This document shows, one piece after another, positions 15,247 through 24,235 of a stretch of 53,272 nucleotides of DNA (its first letter is position 1; each line of letters starts with the position of its first letter). The stretch comes from Oxalobacter formigenes (lineage in GTDB: Bacteria; Pseudomonadota; Gammaproteobacteria; Burkholderiales; Burkholderiaceae_D), in contig JAMPAN010000001.1 of the NCBI GenBank assembly GCA_023667225.1, positions 334,682 through 387,953 of the forward strand. Reading direction: 5' to 3'. The notes beneath the pieces were generated by a model that was not told the origin of the DNA, did not search any database, and saw only the letters and a program-made list of their open reading frames with translations. A program made the position numbers and the translations under genes.

Positions 15247-16175
15247 AGCGGATGCTTTTTATGTTTCCGGGGCAGGGATCGCAGTATCCCGGTATGCTTG
15301 GGGAGCTGGGCAAGGCGCTGGATTGCCGCTTGTGGTTTGACCGGGCCAGCGAGGCGCTGGGCGAGAGCGTAATGCGGCTGGATTCGCCTGAGGCTCTGAG
15401 ACGAACCCGTGCGGTGCAGTTGTGTATTCTGATTGCAGGGGCAGTTTGCGCAGACTGGCTGATGCGGGAGGAGGGTGCGCCGGATTTTGTTTCCGGCCTT
15501 TCTGCCGGCGCGTTTCCGGCGGCGGTGGTTTCCGGTGCGCTCGGATTTGAGGATGCGGTTCGCCTGGTTTCTCTGCGGGGGGAGCTGATGGAGAGCGCCT
15601 GTCCGGCCGGGTATGGGCTTTCGGCTGTCGGCGGTCTTCCGGAACGGACGGTGTCGGCGCTGGTGCAGGCTGTCCATTCGCCGGATTGCCCGGTTTTTAT
15701 GGCAAATTTCAATGCGGCAGACCAGTTTGTGATTGCCGGGGCAGATGATGCCATGCGCCGGGTGCTGGCAAAGGCGCGGGAAGCGGGCGCAACGGTGACG
15801 GAGCGGCTGGCGGTGGCGGTACCTTCCCATTGCCCGCTTCTGGAAGCGGCTTCTTTTCGTCTGAGGGAGGCTATGCGCGGCGTTTCATTCAGGCGGCCGT
15901 CTGCCGCTTATTTGAGCGGCAGCACGGGACGGGTGCTGTGGCAGCCGGAGCGCATTGCGGATGATTTGGCAGGCAATATGGCGAGGCCGGTCCGCTGGGC
16001 TGACGCTATGACAGCGGCTTATGAGCGGGGGGTGCGCCTGGCGGTGGAGATGCCGCCCGGTTCGGTGTTGACCGGGCTGGCAAAACGGGTGATGGACGAG
16101 GGGGAAGCGCTTGCCTGTGACCGGCGGGAGGCAGGCCCGCTTTTGGGGTTGATCCGGCGGTTAAGGAGCGGTTGA
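15243..16175 (+). CDS. mdcH: Malonyl-CoA:ACP transacylase of the malonate decarboxylase system
   Basis: Primes MdcC with malonate so that the cycle can start. 310 residues of the FabD-like acyltransferase fold. GQGSQYPGM near the N-terminus and the nucleophile motif GLSAG with Ser87 are present; SHCPLL carries the probable catalytic His. The ATG at 15243 overlaps the mdcG stop (ATGA) and follows GGGAGGGGAAGG. It is the last gene of the operon. Its last 15 bases overlap the convergent LysR gene. Confidence 0.93.
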   Translation: MKRMLFMFPGQGSQYPGMLGELGKALDCRLWFDRASEALGESVMRLDSPEALRRTRAVQLCILIAGAVCADWLMREEGAPDFVSGLSAGAFPAAVVSGALGFEDAVRLVSLRGELMESACPAGYGLSAVGGLPERTVSALVQAVHSPDCPVFMANFNAADQFVIAGADDAMRRVLAKAREAGATVTERLAVAVPSHCPLLEAASFRLREAMRGVSFRRPSAAYLSGSTGRVLWQPERIADDLAGNMARPVRWADAMTAAYERGVRLAVEMPPGSVLTGLAKRVMDEGEALACDRREAGPLLGLIRRLRSG

Positions 16176-17105
16176 CGCTGTTGGCGCGGGGCTTGCCTGG
16201 CGGCGGGCCATCATGCGCGCTTCAGCCGCGAGGGCCAGGATATCCGGATCGCGTTCGCGGTTTTTGGGGAAAACCAGTGCAACGGTCTGGCTTTTCCGGT
16301 ATTTTTCCGCCAGGCTGATGAGCTTGACGGAGCTGGCGAAGGCTTTTCCGATGCGGCCGGGAACCAGGGAGTAGCCGACGCCTGCCTGTACCATGTTCAT
16401 CAGGGAGAAGATATCGTTTAGCCGGGTGACGATAAGCGGTTTGTAACCGGCTTTTTCAAAGGCATCCCGGAATTGCTGCGCGGTGGCGAAGCCGTCGTTT
16501 AATGTTACGAATTTTTCCCCTCGCAGGCCGGCCAGGTCGGCCGGTTCACGGATATGTTCCGATGCGGTAAGCGGCACAGCCAGGTAAAAGGAATCTTCAA
16601 AGAGGGGCAGGACTGTCAGGCCGGCTGTTTCTGTTTTTTTGCCGGGAAGCGATATGAGGACGGCATCAAGCCGGCTGTCTTTTAACTGGGCGAGCAGGCT
16701 GCGCCCGGCGTTCATGGAAAGATCAATTTCCATTTCAGGGCGGCGGCGTTTCAGCCCCATGATCAGCTGCGGCACGATTTCGGCTGTCAGTGAGTACTGG
16801 CATCCCAGTTTCATCCGGTTGTTGCCAAAACCGGCTGCCTGGCGTGTGGCGTCAATCAGGCGGCGGACGGAAAGCAGGGTTTCCCCGGCATGGCGCGCCA
16901 GGGTTTCTCCGGCGGGAAGCGGCCTCAGGTTTCTGCCATCCTGCACGAAAAGCGGACATCTCAGGACGGCTTCAAGGGAATGCAGGGCACGGTGGACGCT
17001 GACGCCGCTCATGCCCAGGGCTTCTGCTGTGCGCGCAATGTTTTGCCGCTCCATGAAGGCCAGGAAAATTTCCAGTTTCCGGATGGTCAGGTCGCTGTCG
17101 ATCAT
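16161..17105 (-). CDS. mdcR: LysR-family transcriptional regulator, probably of malonate genes
   Basis: 314 residues. The N-terminal winged helix-turn-helix covers about residues 6-65 (LTIRKLEIFLAFMERQNIARTA, then GVSVHRALHSLE), with a substrate-binding domain after residue 90. I chose the ATG at 17105; a longer frame to 17591 is only the antisense shadow of panB. It converges on mdcH with 15 bases of overlap. A regulator beside mdc genes is usually MdcR, which senses malonate; the name rests on position. The T-N11-A palindrome before mdcA could be its operator. Confidence 0.85.
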   Translation of the reverse strand: MIDSDLTIRKLEIFLAFMERQNIARTAEALGMSGVSVHRALHSLEAVLRCPLFVQDGRNLRPLPAGETLARHAGETLLSVRRLIDATRQAAGFGNNRMKLGCQYSLTAEIVPQLIMGLKRRRPEMEIDLSMNAGRSLLAQLKDSRLDAVLISLPGKKTETAGLTVLPLFEDSFYLAVPLTASEHIREPADLAGLRGEKFVTLNDGFATAQQFRDAFEKAGYKPLIVTRLNDIFSLMNMVQAGVGYSLVPGRIGKAFASSVKLISLAEKYRKSQTVALVFPKNRERDPDILALAAEARMMARRQASPAPTASTAP

Positions 17106-17149
17106 TGATTGCTGAAAACGGGGTCTGTTTTTTCTTGCGTTCGCCGCAT

Positions 17150-17962
17150 TCAGAAGCTGTTTTCCGGCGCAGGGAAGGTTCCTTCTTTTACGGCGCGGAC
17201 GTAGGCGCTGATGGCGCCGGCAATGCTGTTTTGCCCTTCCATGAAGTTGCGGACGAAGCGTGCCTTTTTGCCGGGGTAAATGTCGAGCATATCGTGCATG
17301 ACCAGTACCTGGCCGGAGCAGTCTGGCCCTGCGCCGATGCCGATGGTGGGGATGGAAAGGGCATTGGTTATTTCTTTTCCGACAGCGGCAGGGACGGCTT
17401 CCATCAGAACCAGGCTTGCGCCGGCTTTTTCCAGGTGGCGGGCATCGGAGAGCAGGCGCTTTGCGCTTTCTGCCGTTTTGCCCTGGACGCGGTAGCCGCC
17501 CAACTGATGGACGAACTGGGGTGTCAAGCCGATATGGGCGCAAACAGGGATGGCGCGTTCTGCCAGGAAACGGACGGTATCGGCCAGCCATGCGCCGCCT
17601 TCTATTTTGACCATGTGCGCACCGGCACGGATGAGTTTTGCCGCGTTTTCGTAAGCGGTTTCAGGCGTGGGGAAAGAGCCAAACGGCATATCGCTGGCAA
17701 TGAGCGCAGTTTTGTTGCCGCGGGCAACGCAGGCGGTATGGTAGGCCATTTCCTCAACGGAAACGGGCAGGGTGGAGTCATGGCCCTGGCAGACCATGCC
17801 GAGGGAATCGCCGATCAGGAGGATTTCTACGCCGCATTGGTCCATGAGCGCGGCAAAGCTGGCGTCATAGCAGGTCAACATGGTGATTTTTTCCCCTTTG
17901 GCAAAGAGGTTCATCAGGGCGGGGATGGTGACGGCTTTACGATCTTGCAGATAGGTGGCCAT
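17150..17962 (-). CDS. panB: 3-methyl-2-oxobutanoate hydroxymethyltransferase (ketopantoate synthase)
   Basis: First step of pantothenate synthesis: adds a hydroxymethyl group from methylene-tetrahydrofolate to 2-oxoisovalerate. 270 residues, full length. Recognisable blocks are [13 protein letters not shown] near the N-terminus, [11 protein letters not shown] with a metal-binding Asp, [14 protein letters not shown] and [18 protein letters not shown] with DMLD after it. The ATG at 17962 is followed immediately by the usual MATYLQDRK start. It lies upstream of the LysR gene on the same strand, 44 bases away. The neighbouring folK also serves cofactor synthesis. Confidence 0.95.
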   Translation of the reverse strand: MATYLQDRKAVTIPALMNLFAKGEKITMLTCYDASFAALMDQCGVEILLIGDSLGMVCQGHDSTLPVSVEEMAYHTACVARGNKTALIASDMPFGSFPTPETAYENAAKLIRAGAHMVKIEGGAWLADTVRFLAERAIPVCAHIGLTPQFVHQLGGYRVQGKTAESAKRLLSDARHLEKAGASLVLMEAVPAAVGKEITNALSIPTIGIGAGPDCSGQVLVMHDMLDIYPGKKARFVRNFMEGQNSIAGAISAYVRAVKEGTFPAPENSF

Positions 17963-18033
17963 GATTATCCTTTAGGTTTCCAAATGTTTGCCGGTGACCG
18001 GCAGTTGGCAAAAGGTTATCATACCGCGCCTGT

Positions 18034-18381
18034 TCAGGAGCGGAAAATAAAATAAACTGCGCCGATGAGGCATAGCGCGGCCCAGACGTAGTCCAGTTTG
18101 AACGGTTCTTTCATGTACAGCATGGCAAAGGGCACAAAAACGCCGAGGGTGATGGTTTCCTGGAGGATTTTGAGCTGCGCCAGGCTGTATTGGGTAAAGC
18201 CGATGCGGTTGGCCGGCACTTGCAGCAGATATTCAAAAAGCGCGATGCCCCAGCTGACGATGGCAGCAATGTACCAGGGGGCGGCGCTCAGGTTGCGCAA
18301 GTGGCCGTACCAGGCAAAGGTCATGAAAACGTTGGAAAGAATCAAGAGGCCGGCGCTCTGGAAAATAACGGGAATTTGCAT
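18034..18381 (-). CDS. DUF486 family small membrane protein
   Basis: 115 residues from the ATG at 18381 (MQIPVIFQS). Four hydrophobic segments are visible: around 5-25, 36-55, 70-88 and 93-112. The NVFMTFAWYGHL and WGIALFEYLLQVPANRIG stretches identify the DUF486 family, related to small drug/metabolite transporters. The function is unknown. A longer frame to 18468 would overlap folK and lacks conserved residues. It lies 28 bases after folK on the same strand. Confidence 0.85.
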   Translation of the reverse strand: MQIPVIFQSAGLLILSNVFMTFAWYGHLRNLSAAPWYIAAIVSWGIALFEYLLQVPANRIGFTQYSLAQLKILQETITLGVFVPFAMLYMKEPFKLDYVWAALCLIGAVYFIFRS

Positions 18382-18409
18382 GGTGTTTTGAGCAGTTGAA
18401 AAGAAAAAA

Positions 18410-18895
18410 TCAGGCGGTGATCCGGGCGACAGGCTGAAGGCTGACGGCGTTGAGGCAGGTTTTGGCATCGCTTTTTCCCGGAATGGTTATTTCTGGCGCG
18501 ATTTCCAGAAGGGGAACGAGGACAAAGGCGCGTTCTGCCATTCTCGGATGGGGAAGCGTCAGCCGGGGCGTTTGCATTTGCAGGCTGCCGTAAAGCAGGA
18601 TATCCAGATCCAGGGTGCGCGGAGCATTGCGCCAGGGGCGCAGGCGGCCGAAATCGTTTTCGATTTCCTGCAGCCGGTCAAGCAGGGTTTCGGGCGAAAG
18701 GGCGGTGAGGAGGCGAACGACCGCATTGATGTAATCGTTGCCGCAGGCTTCTATGGGCGCAGTGCGGTAAAGGCCGGACTGTCCGGCAAGGCGGGTTTCA
18801 GGCAGGGATGCCAGGCGTTTGATGGCGGAAAGTACCTGTTGCCCTGGATTGCCGAGATTGGCGCCGAGGCCGATATAGGCGGTATGTTCTGCCAT
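18410..18895 (-). CDS. folK: 2-amino-4-hydroxy-6-hydroxymethyldihydropteridine pyrophosphokinase
   Basis: Folate synthesis: transfers pyrophosphate from ATP to hydroxymethyldihydropterin. 161 residues. The family marks are present: YIGLGANLGNP at the N-terminus, GNDYINAVV, and the PRTLDLDILLYG motif whose aspartates bind magnesium, followed by LPHPRMAERAFVLVPL. The start at 18895 lies just three bases after the pcnB stop, so the two genes form one transcription unit, an order common in Burkholderiales. Confidence 0.95.
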   Translation of the reverse strand: MAEHTAYIGLGANLGNPGQQVLSAIKRLASLPETRLAGQSGLYRTAPIEACGNDYINAVVRLLTALSPETLLDRLQEIENDFGRLRPWRNAPRTLDLDILLYGSLQMQTPRLTLPHPRMAERAFVLVPLLEIAPEITIPGKSDAKTCLNAVSLQPVARITA

Positions 18896-18898
18896 TTT

Positions 18899-20266
18899 TT
18901 ACGCCATTGTTTCAGCCGGAACGGAGGGGGCAGATGTTTTGCTGCGCCGCCTGCCGCCGCGTCTTCTTTTTCGGGAAGAGGCGGCAGACAGGATGCCTGC
19001 GCGGGATTTGAGCAGTTCATCCCGTTCGGCGCTGCCGGCCTGGATAAAGCTGCTCCACCAGCTGCCTGTTTCAGGATCGGTTTCGCCGGCTTCGCACCGC
19101 AGCAGCAGGAAATCGCAGGCGGCGCGGAAGCGGCCGTGTTCCATGAGTTTGTAAACGGTTTTCCCGGTACGGCGTTCCAGGCGGGGCTGCAGGGCCCAGA
19201 TGTCCCGCATGTCGGAAATGATCCGCCGCTGGATGGCCAGTTTTTCTGTCTGCGCATCCAGGATATCGCTGGCGGCTGTGTGCAGGGCCGGGATGGGGTA
19301 TTCGCCTGCTTCACGGTATTGCGCCCATTTTTCAGCGACCAGCGGCCAAAGCAGCGCGGCAAAGATGAAGCCGGGCGAAACCGGTTTTTCTTCCTGGATG
19401 CGCTGGTCTGTTCTTTCCAGCGCCAGGCTGACGAAGCGGGCATGCTGCGGCTGTTTCAGCGCCAGGTCAAGCAGCGGAAGCAGGTTGTGGTGGAGCCCCT
19501 GGCGGCGCAGTTCTTCAAGGCAGGCCAAGGCGTGCCCGCTCATTAGGAGCTTGAGTATTTCGTCAAACAGTCTGGCGGCAGGCACGTTGCTGATGAGCGG
19601 CGCCAGGCCGACTATGGGTTTGCGGGTTGCCGGGTCGATCCGGAAATCCAGTTTTGCGGCAAAACGGACGACTCGCAGCATCCTCACCGGATCTTCGCGG
19701 AAGCGTTCAGCAGGGTCGCCGATCATTTTCAGTACGCGGCTGCCCAGGTCGGCCATGCCGCCGTGGTAATCGTGCAGGGTCTGGCGGGTGGGATTGTAGT
19801 ACATGGCGTTGACGGTGAAGTCCCGGCGCATGGCGTCTTCTTTCTGGGTGCCGAAGGTATTGTCTCTGAGCAGACGGCCGTCGGCATCTTTGACGGCCGA
19901 GGCGGAAGCCAGGCTGCGGAAGGTGGTGACTTCGATCAGGTCCTGGCCGAACATGACATGGACGATCTGGAAGCGGCGGCCGATGAGGAAGGCTCTCTTG
20001 AAGAGGCGGCGAATCTGCTCTGGCGTGGCGTTGGTGGCAACGTCAAAGTCTTTGGGACGGACTCCCAGCAGCAGGTCGCGGACGGCACCGCCGACAAGGT
20101 AGGCGTCGTAACCGGCTTTTTCCAGGATATGGATAACGCGCACGGCGTTGGAGGAAAGCAGCCGGGGATCAATGCCGTGCTCGGCCTGCTGCAGGATGTG
20201 GGGTTTCCTGGCAGGAAGGGGGATTTCTTTTTTTCCCAGTATTTTCCGGATGAATCGTTTAAGCAT
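18899..20266 (-). CDS. pcnB: Poly(A) polymerase I
   Basis: Adds 3' poly(A) tails that mark RNA for decay. 455 residues. The nucleotidyltransferase head shows YLVGGAVRDLLLG then PKDFDVATNATPEQ with the metal-binding Asp pair, and FGQDLIEVTTFR with the third carboxylate. RRDFTVNAMYYNP and the RNA/helical domains follow. The C-terminal tail is basic (SSRKRRRGGRRRSK), as expected for RNA contact. The long basic N-terminus distinguishes it from a CCA-adding enzyme. It overlaps the preceding HAD gene by eight bases. Confidence 0.93.
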   Translation of the reverse strand: MLKRFIRKILGKKEIPLPARKPHILQQAEHGIDPRLLSSNAVRVIHILEKAGYDAYLVGGAVRDLLLGVRPKDFDVATNATPEQIRRLFKRAFLIGRRFQIVHVMFGQDLIEVTTFRSLASASAVKDADGRLLRDNTFGTQKEDAMRRDFTVNAMYYNPTRQTLHDYHGGMADLGSRVLKMIGDPAERFREDPVRMLRVVRFAAKLDFRIDPATRKPIVGLAPLISNVPAARLFDEILKLLMSGHALACLEELRRQGLHHNLLPLLDLALKQPQHARFVSLALERTDQRIQEEKPVSPGFIFAALLWPLVAEKWAQYREAGEYPIPALHTAASDILDAQTEKLAIQRRIISDMRDIWALQPRLERRTGKTVYKLMEHGRFRAACDFLLLRCEAGETDPETGSWWSSFIQAGSAERDELLKSRAGILSAASSRKRRRGGRRRSKTSAPSVPAETMA

Positions 20267-20933
20267 GAAAGAGGTGCAGTACTGTCCAGTTATGGGCGCC
20301 GGCGTAGGCTTTTAGGCGGGCGTCCGGGTTGGTGGCAACCGGGCTGGTGACTTTTTGCAGCAGGGGAAGGTCGTTGTATGAATCGCTGTAGAAATAGCTT
20401 TTGTCGTAGCTTTCCAGCTTTTTCCCCATAGAGGCAAGCCAGTTTTCTGTATGGGTGATTTTGCCTTCCCCGGAGGTGGGGGTGCCGATGAGCCTGCCTG
20501 TCAGCGTGCCGTCTGCCCTTTCTTCCGGGACTGCCGCGATCAGGTGTTTGACGCCGAAAGCGCGCGCGATGGGTTCGGTAATGAAACGGTTGGTTGCGGT
20601 GACAATGGCAACGAGGTCGCCGTTGTCCTGGTGTTTTTTGAGAAGCTGCCTTGCCGGAGGCAGGATGGCAGGCCGGATGATTTCTTCCATGAACTGGTTA
20701 TGCCATTCATCCAGCTGCCTGCGGGAAAAACCGGCGATTGTGCCCAGCACAAATTCCAGGAAGTCTTTCGGGTTGAGTGTGCCGGCCTTGTATTGCTCGA
20801 AAAATGCGGCGTTTTTCCTTTCGTATTCTACGGTATCAATTGCACCGGTACGGGCGATAAAGCAGCCCCATTCATAGTCGGAATCCAGGGGCAAAAGCGT
20901 GTTATCCAGGTCAAACAGGGCAAGGTTGCTCAT
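20259..20933 (-). CDS. HAD-superfamily phosphatase, subfamily IB (SerB-like)
   Basis: 224 residues. HAD motif I is FDLDNTLLPLDSD near the N-terminus, motif II is AIVTATNRF with its Thr, and motif IV is YSDSYNDLPLL. The layout (small helical cap after motif I) matches subfamily IB proteins related to phosphoserine phosphatase; the substrate is not known. It is flanked by hda (overlap 23 bases) and pcnB (overlap 8 bases), so it is co-transcribed with them. Confidence 0.9.
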   Translation of the reverse strand: MSNLALFDLDNTLLPLDSDYEWGCFIARTGAIDTVEYERKNAAFFEQYKAGTLNPKDFLEFVLGTIAGFSRRQLDEWHNQFMEEIIRPAILPPARQLLKKHQDNGDLVAIVTATNRFITEPIARAFGVKHLIAAVPEERADGTLTGRLIGTPTSGEGKITHTENWLASMGKKLESYDKSYFYSDSYNDLPLLQKVTSPVATNPDARLKAYAGAHNWTVLHLFHA

Positions 20934-21600
20934 TTCCGTTTTCTGTGTTTTGCATCATTTCCCGCAGAAGCGGGAGGGTGATGGCGCGTTTGGTTTGCAG
21001 GGAGTAGCAGTCCAGGGCGTCCAGCATGACGGCAAGGGAGTGCATGTCCCTGGGATAGTGGGTAATGAGATAGGGTAGCACATCCTGGGAAAGGACAACG
21101 CCTCTTTCCACGGCAGCTTTTTTCAGGGCATTGATTTTTTCTTCGTCTGTCAAGCTGTGAACGCGATAGGCCAGGCCCCAGTTCATTCTGCTTTTGAGGT
21201 CGTCTCTGGCCGGCAGCAGGGCGGGGGAGACGGCGGCGGCAACGACCAGGTATGCCGCGCCGGCGCGCACGGCGTTATAGAGGCTGAAGGCTGCCGCCTG
21301 GTTTTCCGGGGAAAGTTTTTCACAGTCGTCCATGAGGTAAAGTGTGATGCCGGAGTCGTATTGGAACTGGCTATTGTCCGAATCGGGGGGGATGTAGCGG
21401 CTGTCCGGATATTGCGCCAGCGCTTTTAGCAGGTGCGTTTTGCCAACGGCTCTGTCGCCCCACAGGTAAATGAAGCGCTCCGGCGCGCTGCGCCGGGCGA
21501 TGAGGGACAGCAGTGAAAGCAGCTCTTCGTTTTTGCCTGCTACGAAGGTATCAAGGGAAGGCGGGCTTTTTTTGCCGATATCCAGCAGCAGTTGTCGCAT
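20911..21600 (-). CDS. hda: DnaA regulatory inactivator Hda
   Basis: Promotes ATP hydrolysis by DnaA on the sliding clamp and so prevents over-initiation of replication. 229 residues, DnaA-like AAA+ domain only; there is no DNA-binding helix-turn-helix domain. It starts MRQLLLDIG, a likely clamp-binding motif at the N-terminus (QLLLD). The nucleotide site reads WGDRAVGKTHLLKA, with LMDDCEKL as Walker B. It follows the AI-2E permease gene by five bases on the same strand. Confidence 0.93.
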   Translation of the reverse strand: MRQLLLDIGKKSPPSLDTFVAGKNEELLSLLSLIARRSAPERFIYLWGDRAVGKTHLLKALAQYPDSRYIPPDSDNSQFQYDSGITLYLMDDCEKLSPENQAAAFSLYNAVRAGAAYLVVAAAVSPALLPARDDLKSRMNWGLAYRVHSLTDEEKINALKKAAVERGVVLSQDVLPYLITHYPRDMHSLAVMLDALDCYSLQTKRAITLPLLREMMQNTENGNEQPCPV

Positions 21601-21605
21601 GGGGG

Positions 21606-22685
21606 TTACGAGTTATAGAAATTGCTGTTGATGTAATGCCGCCGCAGGTGCCTGAAGGCAACTGAAAAGATGGCTGAGGACGGCAGGGCAACCAGTACGC
21701 CCACAAAACCGAAGAGATGGCCGAAGGCGAGCAGGGAAAAAATTACTATCAGGGGGTGGAGCTGGATACGCCGGCCAACCAGGGTCGGCGTCATGAAAAA
21801 GGCGTCGAAGGAATGGCCGAATCCGTAAATGACGGCCAGTGTGATCCATGCCTCGACACCGGAAAATTGCAACATGGTGGCGATGATGGCAAGGGAAAGC
21901 CCGATGGTGATGCCGATGTACGGGATGAATGCCAGCATACCGCTGATGATGCCGACCGGCAGCGCTACGTTGTAGCCTGCGATACCGAGCGCGGTAGAGT
22001 AATAAACAGCCAGCGCCAGCATGACGGAAAGCTGCCCCCGCAGGTACTGCGCCAGCATGACGTTGACTTCATCGGCCAGGCTGATGGTCTGGTGAACCCA
22101 CCGGCGGGGAATGGAATCGCGCAGTTTCCGGACGGCAAGGTGCCAGTCTTTGAGCAGGTAAAAAAGTACGACCGGGATCAGGATCAGGTTCCAGGCCCAG
22201 GTAAGGACGGTGGCGCCGCCGAATTTGGCGGATTCAAGGATGGATTTCCACAGGCCTTCTCCCTGGAGCATGAATTGTTCGGTCAACAGCCGTTTGAAGC
22301 TGGCGGTATCAACCGGAAGATCAATGCCGATATCGCGGACAAACGGCCGGATGGATTCGCCCAGCCGGATAGCCAGAATGGGGATTTGCTCATAGAGCAG
22401 GGGCCATTCGTTGAGCAGCACCGGCACGATGATGAGGCACAAGGCGGTGACAACGGAAAATAAAATGGCCATGACTATCAGGACGGACAGGGTGCGAGAG
22501 AGCCTGAAGCGCCCCATCCTGATGGAGCGCAGCCAGTCCACGCCGGGATTTAACGCGTAAGCCAGGATGGCGCCGGCGATAAAAGGCGTCAGGATAGGAC
22601 CGAGCAACAGCAGGAAAAGCGCCATCATGACGCCGATGCTGAGCCACAAGGCGGTTTGTTTCTGACGTTGTGTAAAAAATACCAT
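21606..22685 (-). CDS. AI-2E family transporter (PerM-like permease)
   Basis: 359 residues, about eight membrane helices: two near residues 15-45, one at about 65-85, one near 155-175 and four in the C-terminal half. Family stretches are FIAGAILAYALNPGVDWL and FIPYIGITIGLSLAIIA, with GRRIQLHPLIVIFSLLAFGHLFGFVGVLVALP near the C-terminus in pieces. The exported substrate is unknown. It is the first gene of the hda-HAD-pcnB-folK unit and divergent from purM, 89 bases apart. Confidence 0.9.
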   Translation of the reverse strand: MVFFTQRQKQTALWLSIGVMMALFLLLLGPILTPFIAGAILAYALNPGVDWLRSIRMGRFRLSRTLSVLIVMAILFSVVTALCLIIVPVLLNEWPLLYEQIPILAIRLGESIRPFVRDIGIDLPVDTASFKRLLTEQFMLQGEGLWKSILESAKFGGATVLTWAWNLILIPVVLFYLLKDWHLAVRKLRDSIPRRWVHQTISLADEVNVMLAQYLRGQLSVMLALAVYYSTALGIAGYNVALPVGIISGMLAFIPYIGITIGLSLAIIATMLQFSGVEAWITLAVIYGFGHSFDAFFMTPTLVGRRIQLHPLIVIFSLLAFGHLFGFVGVLVALPSSAIFSVAFRHLRRHYINSNFYNS

Positions 22686-22774
22686 GTCGCCCTACCCGGC
22701 GTGACAGTTTGTTAAAATGCGGTTTTCCAATCTGCTCAATTCCGCTATTTTACGCTGGATAACCGTTTTTTATC

Positions 22775-23818
22775 ATGACTTCACCTTCCCCTTCTTCTCT
22801 TTCCTACCGCGACGCCGGTGTGGATATCGATGCCGGCGAAGCGCTGGTTGACGCCATTAAACCTTTTGCCAGACGCACTATGCGGGAAGGTGTCCTGGCC
22901 GGCATAGGCGGTTTTGGCGCGCTTTTCGAGATTGGCAAAAAGTACCGCGAGCCGGTGCTGGTTTCCGGCACGGACGGCGTCGGCACCAAGCTCAGGCTGG
23001 CGTTTCAGCTTAACCGGCATGATACGGTGGGGACAGACCTTGTGGCAATGAGTGTGAATGATATTCTTGTCCAGGGGGCGGAACCGCTGTTTTTCCTGGA
23101 TTATTTTGCCTGCGGCAAGCTGGATGTGGCAATGGCTGCGGATGTGGTCAAGGGGGTGGCCGCCGGGTGCGAGCAGGCAGGATGCGCCCTGATCGGCGGG
23201 GAAACCGCCGAGATGCCCGGCATGTATCCGGATGGCGAATATGATCTGGCCGGTTTTGCGGTCGGGGTGGTTGAAAAGTCGAAAATTATTGATGGCAGCA
23301 CTATTGTGCCGGGGGATGTGGTGCTTGGCCTGGCTTCTTCGGGGGCGCATTCAAACGGGTATTCTCTGATTCGCCGGATTCTTGAGGAGGCCAAACCGGA
23401 TATGAATGCCGATTTTCACGGCCGTCCGCTGGCGGATGTGCTGCTGGCTCCTACGCGCATTTATGTGAAGCCGCTTCTTTCCCTGATGAAAACGCTGCCG
23501 GTGAAAGGGATGGCGCATATTACCGGGGGCGGCCTTTTGGATAATGTGCCGCGGGTTTTACCGGAGAACTGTACCGCTCTTCTGTATCGGGATGCCTGGA
23601 CGAGGCCGCCGCTTTTTGACTGGCTGCAACAGCATGGCGGGGTGGCGGATGAGGAAATGCACCGGGTGTTCAACTGCGGGATCGGCATGGCGGTGATTGT
23701 TGCCGCCAGTCAGGCTGATGCGGCTCTGGCGCAGCTTGAGGCTCTGGGCGAGGCGGTTTACCGTATCGGGGAGATACGGGAAAGGCAGGGCGGCGAGGCG
23801 CAAACGCTGGTTTTATAA
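22775..23818 (+). CDS. purM: Phosphoribosylformylglycinamidine cyclo-ligase
   Basis: Fifth step of purine synthesis: closes FGAM to aminoimidazole ribonucleotide using ATP. 347 residues, full length. The family signature is seen at [14 protein letters not shown], with [24 protein letters not shown] and [16 protein letters not shown] further on. The ATG at 22775 gives the usual N-terminus with [16 protein letters not shown]. It stands alone on the plus strand, divergent from the AI-2E permease gene, an arrangement common in Burkholderiales. Confidence 0.96.
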   Translation: MTSPSPSSLSYRDAGVDIDAGEALVDAIKPFARRTMREGVLAGIGGFGALFEIGKKYREPVLVSGTDGVGTKLRLAFQLNRHDTVGTDLVAMSVNDILVQGAEPLFFLDYFACGKLDVAMAADVVKGVAAGCEQAGCALIGGETAEMPGMYPDGEYDLAGFAVGVVEKSKIIDGSTIVPGDVVLGLASSGAHSNGYSLIRRILEEAKPDMNADFHGRPLADVLLAPTRIYVKPLLSLMKTLPVKGMAHITGGGLLDNVPRVLPENCTALLYRDAWTRPPLFDWLQQHGGVADEEMHRVFNCGIGMAVIVAASQADAALAQLEALGEAVYRIGEIRERQGGEAQTLVL

Positions 23819-24066
23819 CGGACGGCTCTCTAGTTCCATGAGCAGGGTCTGGTGATCCGGGGCGCGTTCGTTGTTTCAACACGCATGTCCCGCGCACGGA
23901 ACGCCAGGTTCCGGCTGATAAAGACGCAGCCGGAAACAAAGGGGCCTCCCGGCTATCTTTTGTTATCAAAATATCCTATTGCCTGCGCGTGTTTTTTGTG
24001 CGGATGGCAGATTTCCCAGGTGTCTGGATGAGCGTTTCCAGGGCTATGTGCGCCATGCTTTTTTCT
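23819..24066. other. Gap between purM and the MBOAT region
   Basis: About 250 bases with no gene I can support. I see no clear terminator after purM. Several frames stay open for 30-90 codons on the minus strand, but none has a ribosome site or a family I recognise. The stretch may be decayed coding sequence continuing from the short ORF upstream on the minus strand. Confidence 0.5.
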
Positions 24067-24231
24067 TCATGCCCGGCAGGTTGCAGCAGGCGGTGCCGGT
24101 ATATCTGCAAAACGGGGAAACGGGAAAGCAGCCTGTTGCCAATATTTGTTGATGGATTGGCAATCCAGTATAACCAACAATACAGCACACAGGGTCATGG
24201 TGCATATAACTTGTCGTGCGCGAGAAAACAT
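24067..24231 (-). CDS. Short membrane-anchored ORF, probably a truncated gene
   Basis: 54 residues from the ATG at 24231, beginning MFSRARQVICTMTLCAVLLV with one hydrophobic segment and then SINKYWQQAAFPFPRF. It begins two bases after the stop of the MBOAT gene, the usual position of the SGNH-hydrolase-like partner of MBOAT acyltransferases, which also starts with a membrane anchor. The frame stops soon after the anchor, so it may be the N-terminal stub of such a partner. No catalytic motif is present and the identity is a guess from position. Confidence 0.35.
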   Translation of the reverse strand: MFSRARQVICTMTLCAVLLVILDCQSINKYWQQAAFPFPRFADIPAPPAATCRA

Positions 24232-24235
24232 TTTA

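Noticed and set aside
17106-17591. N-terminal extension of the LysR gene
   Set aside because: The residues before the ATG at 17105 are the out-of-frame complement of panB coding sequence; the helix-turn-helix begins properly just after 17105.
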